From Hofstenia miamia (lineage: Eukaryota; Xenacoelomorpha; Acoela), in contig SCFE01000013.1 of NCBI GenBank assembly GCA_004352715.1, positions 2,585,616 to 2,649,615 of the forward strand: a stretch of 64,000 nucleotides of DNA. Reading direction: 5' to 3'. The stretch's first letter is position 1. Each line of letters begins with the position of its first letter. Below the pieces are notes generated by a model. That model saw nothing but the letters and a program-made list of their open reading frames with translations. It was not told where the DNA came from and made no database searches. The position numbers and the translations under genes were made by a program. Shown in pieces: positions 60,011 to 64,000 of the stretch.

Positions 60011-60174
60011 CTGAGAGAAAGCAAAAAGGAAAAATACATCTGTGTCGCACATTCTAAAATAATTCACAATTTTAATATAGTTAAAAAATTTGATAGTTAA
60101 TTGTAATGAAGTATGGCATTACATTAATATTTGAATATTAAGTTAAAACTTGATTCTAAAGAAATGAAATATCT

Positions 60175-62458
60175 TTAATCATGCTCAAAGTGCTTTGACA
60201 AAATTGCGACGAAACTGTGTTCCCTATATTTAATTACCAAAAATTTGTAAAAAATGTTGAGCATTAAAAATTTTAAGATTGTCTGACATTTTATCATAAA
60301 CACGAAGGAAAAATAAGGGGTGTAATCGTCACCAATTTCGTTAGAGAGGTTTCCAAAATTTACAGTTTCAAATACTGTGAAAGAATTGAGCAATAACTAT
60401 TGTTGGTGGTCCGCTTCAAAAAATTATTCAATTTGTCCAAAAAATTAATTTTCTTTCTCTTTTATCGCAACTAAATGGTTGCATGAAAACTTTTGTCGTG
60501 TATAAGACCTGGAGTGAAGCACTGAATACGTATTGTTACATCTGAAACGACTAAAGAATACAGCATTTGGATAATCAGAACAAATGAGATCTTTATAATT
60601 ATTTGGAACAGAAGGAAATGGCTGAACTTGAAATGAATGTTCATTCTGCAAACAATGCTCTTTAGTGGTCAAGTTCATCTTTTACAATGTTAATACCAAT
60701 CAGCTCAAATTGCCTTAAATAGTGCTCAATAATTAGTTTGGCATGGTTTTTAGTTCCTGTAAATGGCATTTTTACTTTGTGATTCACTGATTCAAAAGCG
60801 GAGGGTGACATTGCCCATAAAGGACCAAATTTTTTCACCTGCCATATAAGATGCCTAACGGAATGAATATTATAGGTTTGCTACAATTCTCCGTAAATAT
60901 CAACAACATTTAAATTAAAATATTCTAAGAATTTTTCCGCCAACTTCAAATCACTGAGTGTGACATTGTCAGAGCAAAGTAGTTTTATTGAATATGAGAG
61001 AGAAATGAAATGTTGATAACCTCTAAATGACAAAGCATTTTGTAAGAATATTGGTCCAAAATAAAGCAAAAAATTCTTGAAATGATTAGCCTTCCAGTTT
61101 TTCAATTCAGAAAGTAGCTTAGGTTTTTGAATTTCCAGGCAAATATTGGCTTTAACTAAACACTGATATTTTTTCTGAGATTTGGAAATATTTTTTAAGA
61201 AAGCAGCTACAATTGATCTGCATACCCCAAGCAAAACTTGATGCATATAGTATATTACAAATACCAGTGGTACCTCAAACACGTGTCTAAACGGGCTCAA
61301 GCCTTGAACATGAACACCATACACAGGTTTTCCAATTATCGCAGCTTCAATTGAATTTAGTAAAAAATTCTTACTATTTCTTAAGACGAAAGATTCACAA
61401 GTGGGGTATAAAAGTCTGCGAGAGGTATTCAACTTTCATTCAGATATTGCACCCATAATACCCATTAAATTTTCTGAGATTTAAAGCAGAGGATTTTGCA
61501 GGCATATCAAAAACGGCGAGAAATGATTTAAAAATAATAGTTTCCATTTATAAAAATGCTATGCCCATTAGTTTTTAAATAACTTAATTGTTGAATTATT
61601 TCTTCTAAGAACATATTCCAAATTTGTGTGGAATTCCCACAATATACACCACACAAAACAATAAGTTTAAATGGCATACGAATTTTGGGAGGTAACTCTG
61701 TAACCATTAACAAAACAGGCTAGAGTGATAAGGATGTCGATTTAGTTAGAGGTATACCATCAGAATTAATAATATAGTGAAACTCCAAAGGCCCAAACAA
61801 ATTGAAACGTGGAATAATAAGATCATCAATAACAAATTCATTTCTAATTCTGTCATTGTATTTAATTATAGAGAGTATGTTTCTACTTACAATATTACAC
61901 AATTGATCTTTAAAATCAATTACAATAAATGCGAACTATCAATATCATTTTCAGGAAAAAATTTGTGATTACATAAAGCCTTTGCTTGTTTTTTCATCAT
62001 ATGTCCTGTTGGACAAGATTTCCCATCATGTAAACAGGTTTTGAACAAATCCAATAGCTCATTTACGCAATTATCTGGAAGGGAATGTTTGCTTGAAATA
62101 GCCAAAAAGAAATTTGTAAAATTTGAAACTGAAATTTTACGTTGCATACAGTATATAGTAGTTTTTTATTAGTTTGAAAAGAAGTTTCATCAGCGTCCTC
62201 AAAAGAACTATCATCACACTCGGAATCACTTATAAAATGGAGGGGAGGTAAATCCTCACACACTGTGTAAGGCGTAGAACATTGTGGAATATCAGTACTT
62301 TCTCGTTCATTTGAATAATGTGGAGTATTTATTTCAAAAAATTGACAGTCATGTGATTTAGAAGAATCACTATCAGATTCGGAATTATCCACCGAATGTT
62401 TTATTCTTCTATGGTATATGTCTTCGTGTTTTTGAGATCGCTTACGAATATAACTCAT
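60175..62458 (-). pseudogene. Broken CACTA-like (tnp2-type) transposase
   Basis: Minus-strand pieces in order: 62458-62063 (M-S-Y-I-R-K-R-S then acidic Ser-rich), 62147-61920 (C-P-T-G-H-M cysteine region), 61902-61720 (F-H-Y-I-I-N-S-D-G-I-P-L), 61713-61528 (L-P-P-K-I-R-M...V-L-C-G-V-Y-C-G), 61520-61435 (D-M-P-A-K-S...F-N-G-Y-Y-G-C), 61432-60881 (Y-M-H-Q-V-L-L-G-V, W-K-A-x-H-F-K-N-F-L-L-Y-F-G-P) and 60678-60445. This is the order of animal CACTA-like transposases. It is disabled: TAG replaces the Trp expected in S-L-W-P at about 61720, and TGA follows Y-G-C-N-I where Cys is expected. Whether 60175-60393 belongs to it is unsure. Confidence 0.7.
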
Positions 62459-62942
62459 CAGTCTACAATTGAAACAAACTATTATATAAATTGCTTAAAC
62501 CCTAACAGAATCTAATGCACAAAATATACCAAAAAAGTGTGTTTTATGTCCCATAAAAATGATTTTCATTGAATATTGCGAATTATTGTTTTAAAATCTG
62601 AAAAAAATCTAATTATCAGCGCTCCTGCAACACATAAAGGCTCTCAATAGGACACGAGTGCTTAAATTGAATTACAAATTAACAAATTAAGTATAATACA
62701 AATCAGAGACACGCCACAATTTACTATTACATAATTATAAATTACCAGAATTTGTTTCTCAATATCAGCAAATTCAATTCTTTAAACCCTATTTACAAAT
62801 GAAATTCCTATAATGTTTGCATTGATTTCCCACGCTTTCAACTATGATGGAGTTCTACAGATTTTATAACATTCTGAAAAAAGTTGATACAACACGTTGT
62901 AAAAAGTCTACACATTCATTGCAAAATCACTGGCGGGAATAA

Positions 62943-63404
62943 TCAAGCCATTATTACATTAGTTGTTTATTGGTGCATGGAAAATCTACTGTTTTTAAAT
63001 TTCAAGTTCAGTACAGCTACGAAAAGTAGAAATTACCAAATAGTACTTCCAAAAAAGTTGGTTCAAATTTGAATATCCTTAAAAGACAATATTAGTTAAT
63101 CATATGGCTATATAAAACTTGATTTTGTTAGTAGGTCTTTCATAGTGTTGCAGATCAATAGGTTTGANNNNNNNNNNNNNNNNAAGCCATTATTAAATTA
63201 GTTGTTTGTTTGTGCATGGAAAATTGACTGTTTTTAAATTTCAAGTTCCGTACAGCTACGAAAAATAGAAATTACTACATAGTACTTCCAAAAAAGTTTG
63301 TTCAAATTTGAATATCGTTAAAAGACAATATTATTTATCATATGGATATATAAAACTTCATTTTGTTAGTAGGTCTTTCATAGTGTTGCAGATCAATTGG
63401 TTTG
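62943..63404. repeat. Direct repeat of about 225 bp across an N gap
   Basis: 62943-63167 and 63184-63404 start AAGCCATTATTA and end GATCAAT(A/T)GGTTTGA. By eye they differ at roughly 6% of positions. They flank 16 Ns. Either unmerged alleles or a true tandem. Confidence 0.8.
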
Positions 63405-64000
63405 ATTTCTATGGAGGTTCTACTGGAAAGAGCTAACACTTTATCATAAAATCTGTGAAAACAGAATGCACAACTCAAATCTGGGGAAAAATTGTTGATC
63501 AATTAAGACAACGTAAACTAAGATACGTGGCAGTTTTAAATGATTTCTTTTCTGAATGCTTTAATGCTGTGTTACAGGTACGCCAAACAGTTGAGGCCCA
63601 AGTTTAACCGGTGGACCCTGCGATGTGCGCCCCTGTTCTACACATGCTGTATAATTATAAATAACATTTTGATAAGTCAACTTATACAGTATGAATATAT
63701 TGTATGCATAAAATATAAACGTAATTAATATAAATTTTGCGTTCGCCATTTAAAATTTTAAACGTTGGCACAAATCTTAAGTTAAAGGGACAAAATTATT
63801 TAAGCAAGAACATTATATTTTGAAATATGTGCTTCATTTCTGGTACAATATTGTATAAATAAAAAATCTAAATTATTTATTACGTCAATCTCAAATTGGG
63901 ACAGTAAGCAAAAGATTAGCGGGAAGTTTATAATTTCCATTGTGTTTTGCATATTTCTGTGTGCAAAAGAAATTCCCTCCAAAATTTCAGTTACGTGGAT
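63405..64000. other. No gene recognised
   Basis: AT-rich with small shadow ORFs only. ACGTGGCA words at 63525 and 63992 link it to the repeat at 44.1-44.4 kb. Confidence 0.4.

Noticed and set aside
1-64000. CRISPR arrays, bacterial operons, riboswitches
   Set aside because: Introns, LINEs and metazoan genes show nuclear eukaryotic DNA; the iterated motifs are transposon ends and microsatellites.

Overview
The window reads as nuclear DNA of an invertebrate animal. It is AT-rich, its genes are cut into many short exons with GT..AG introns, it is full of decayed non-LTR retrotransposons and small DNA transposons, and it carries typical metazoan genes. A short TTAGGG-like tract argues weakly against an insect. 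I cannot place the species; a cnidarian, mollusc, tunicate or chelicerate would all fit. It is a draft assembly: single Ns at 13591, 14525, 15468 and 56628 and N runs at 56878-56898 and 63168-63183 mark joins, and sequence is duplicated across them.

Layout. 0-6.1 kb: remnants of at least three LINEs on the + strand. 7.7-10.9 kb (+): two exons of a galactose 3-O-sulfotransferase. 12.4-16.7 kb: a hAT transposon with an 8-bp target duplication, stitched from four redundant pieces and dead. 19.0-20.1 kb (-): an EF-hand-like protein. 20.6-34.4 kb (+): a complete five-exon NEU1-type sialidase. Its second intron (11.2 kb) holds an intact antisense L2/CR1-type LINE with a 2A-like peptide, an element with iterated inverted ends and a hAT-like non-autonomous element. 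34.5-47.6 kb (-): a HEAT-repeat protein, 16 exons recovered, tail to tail with the sialidase. 48-50.5 kb: LINE and repeat debris. 51.7-55.7 kb (+): N-terminal and zinc-finger exons of METTL3; the methyltransferase domain is not in the window. 56.1-57.4 kb: a redundantly assembled repeat with a palindrome. 58.4-60.0 kb (-): seven exons of a protein with a BEN-like C terminus. 60.2-62.5 kb (-): a broken CACTA-like transposase.

The host genes have no common pathway. The sulfotransferase and the sialidase both act on glycans (Golgi and lysosome by family knowledge), the HEAT and EF-hand proteins have no assigned role here, and METTL3 belongs to the nuclear m6A writer. All exon models were built by hand from reading frame, splice sites and phase. 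In each model the exon phases agree across every junction, and where the 3' end is present the last exon runs in frame to its stop.
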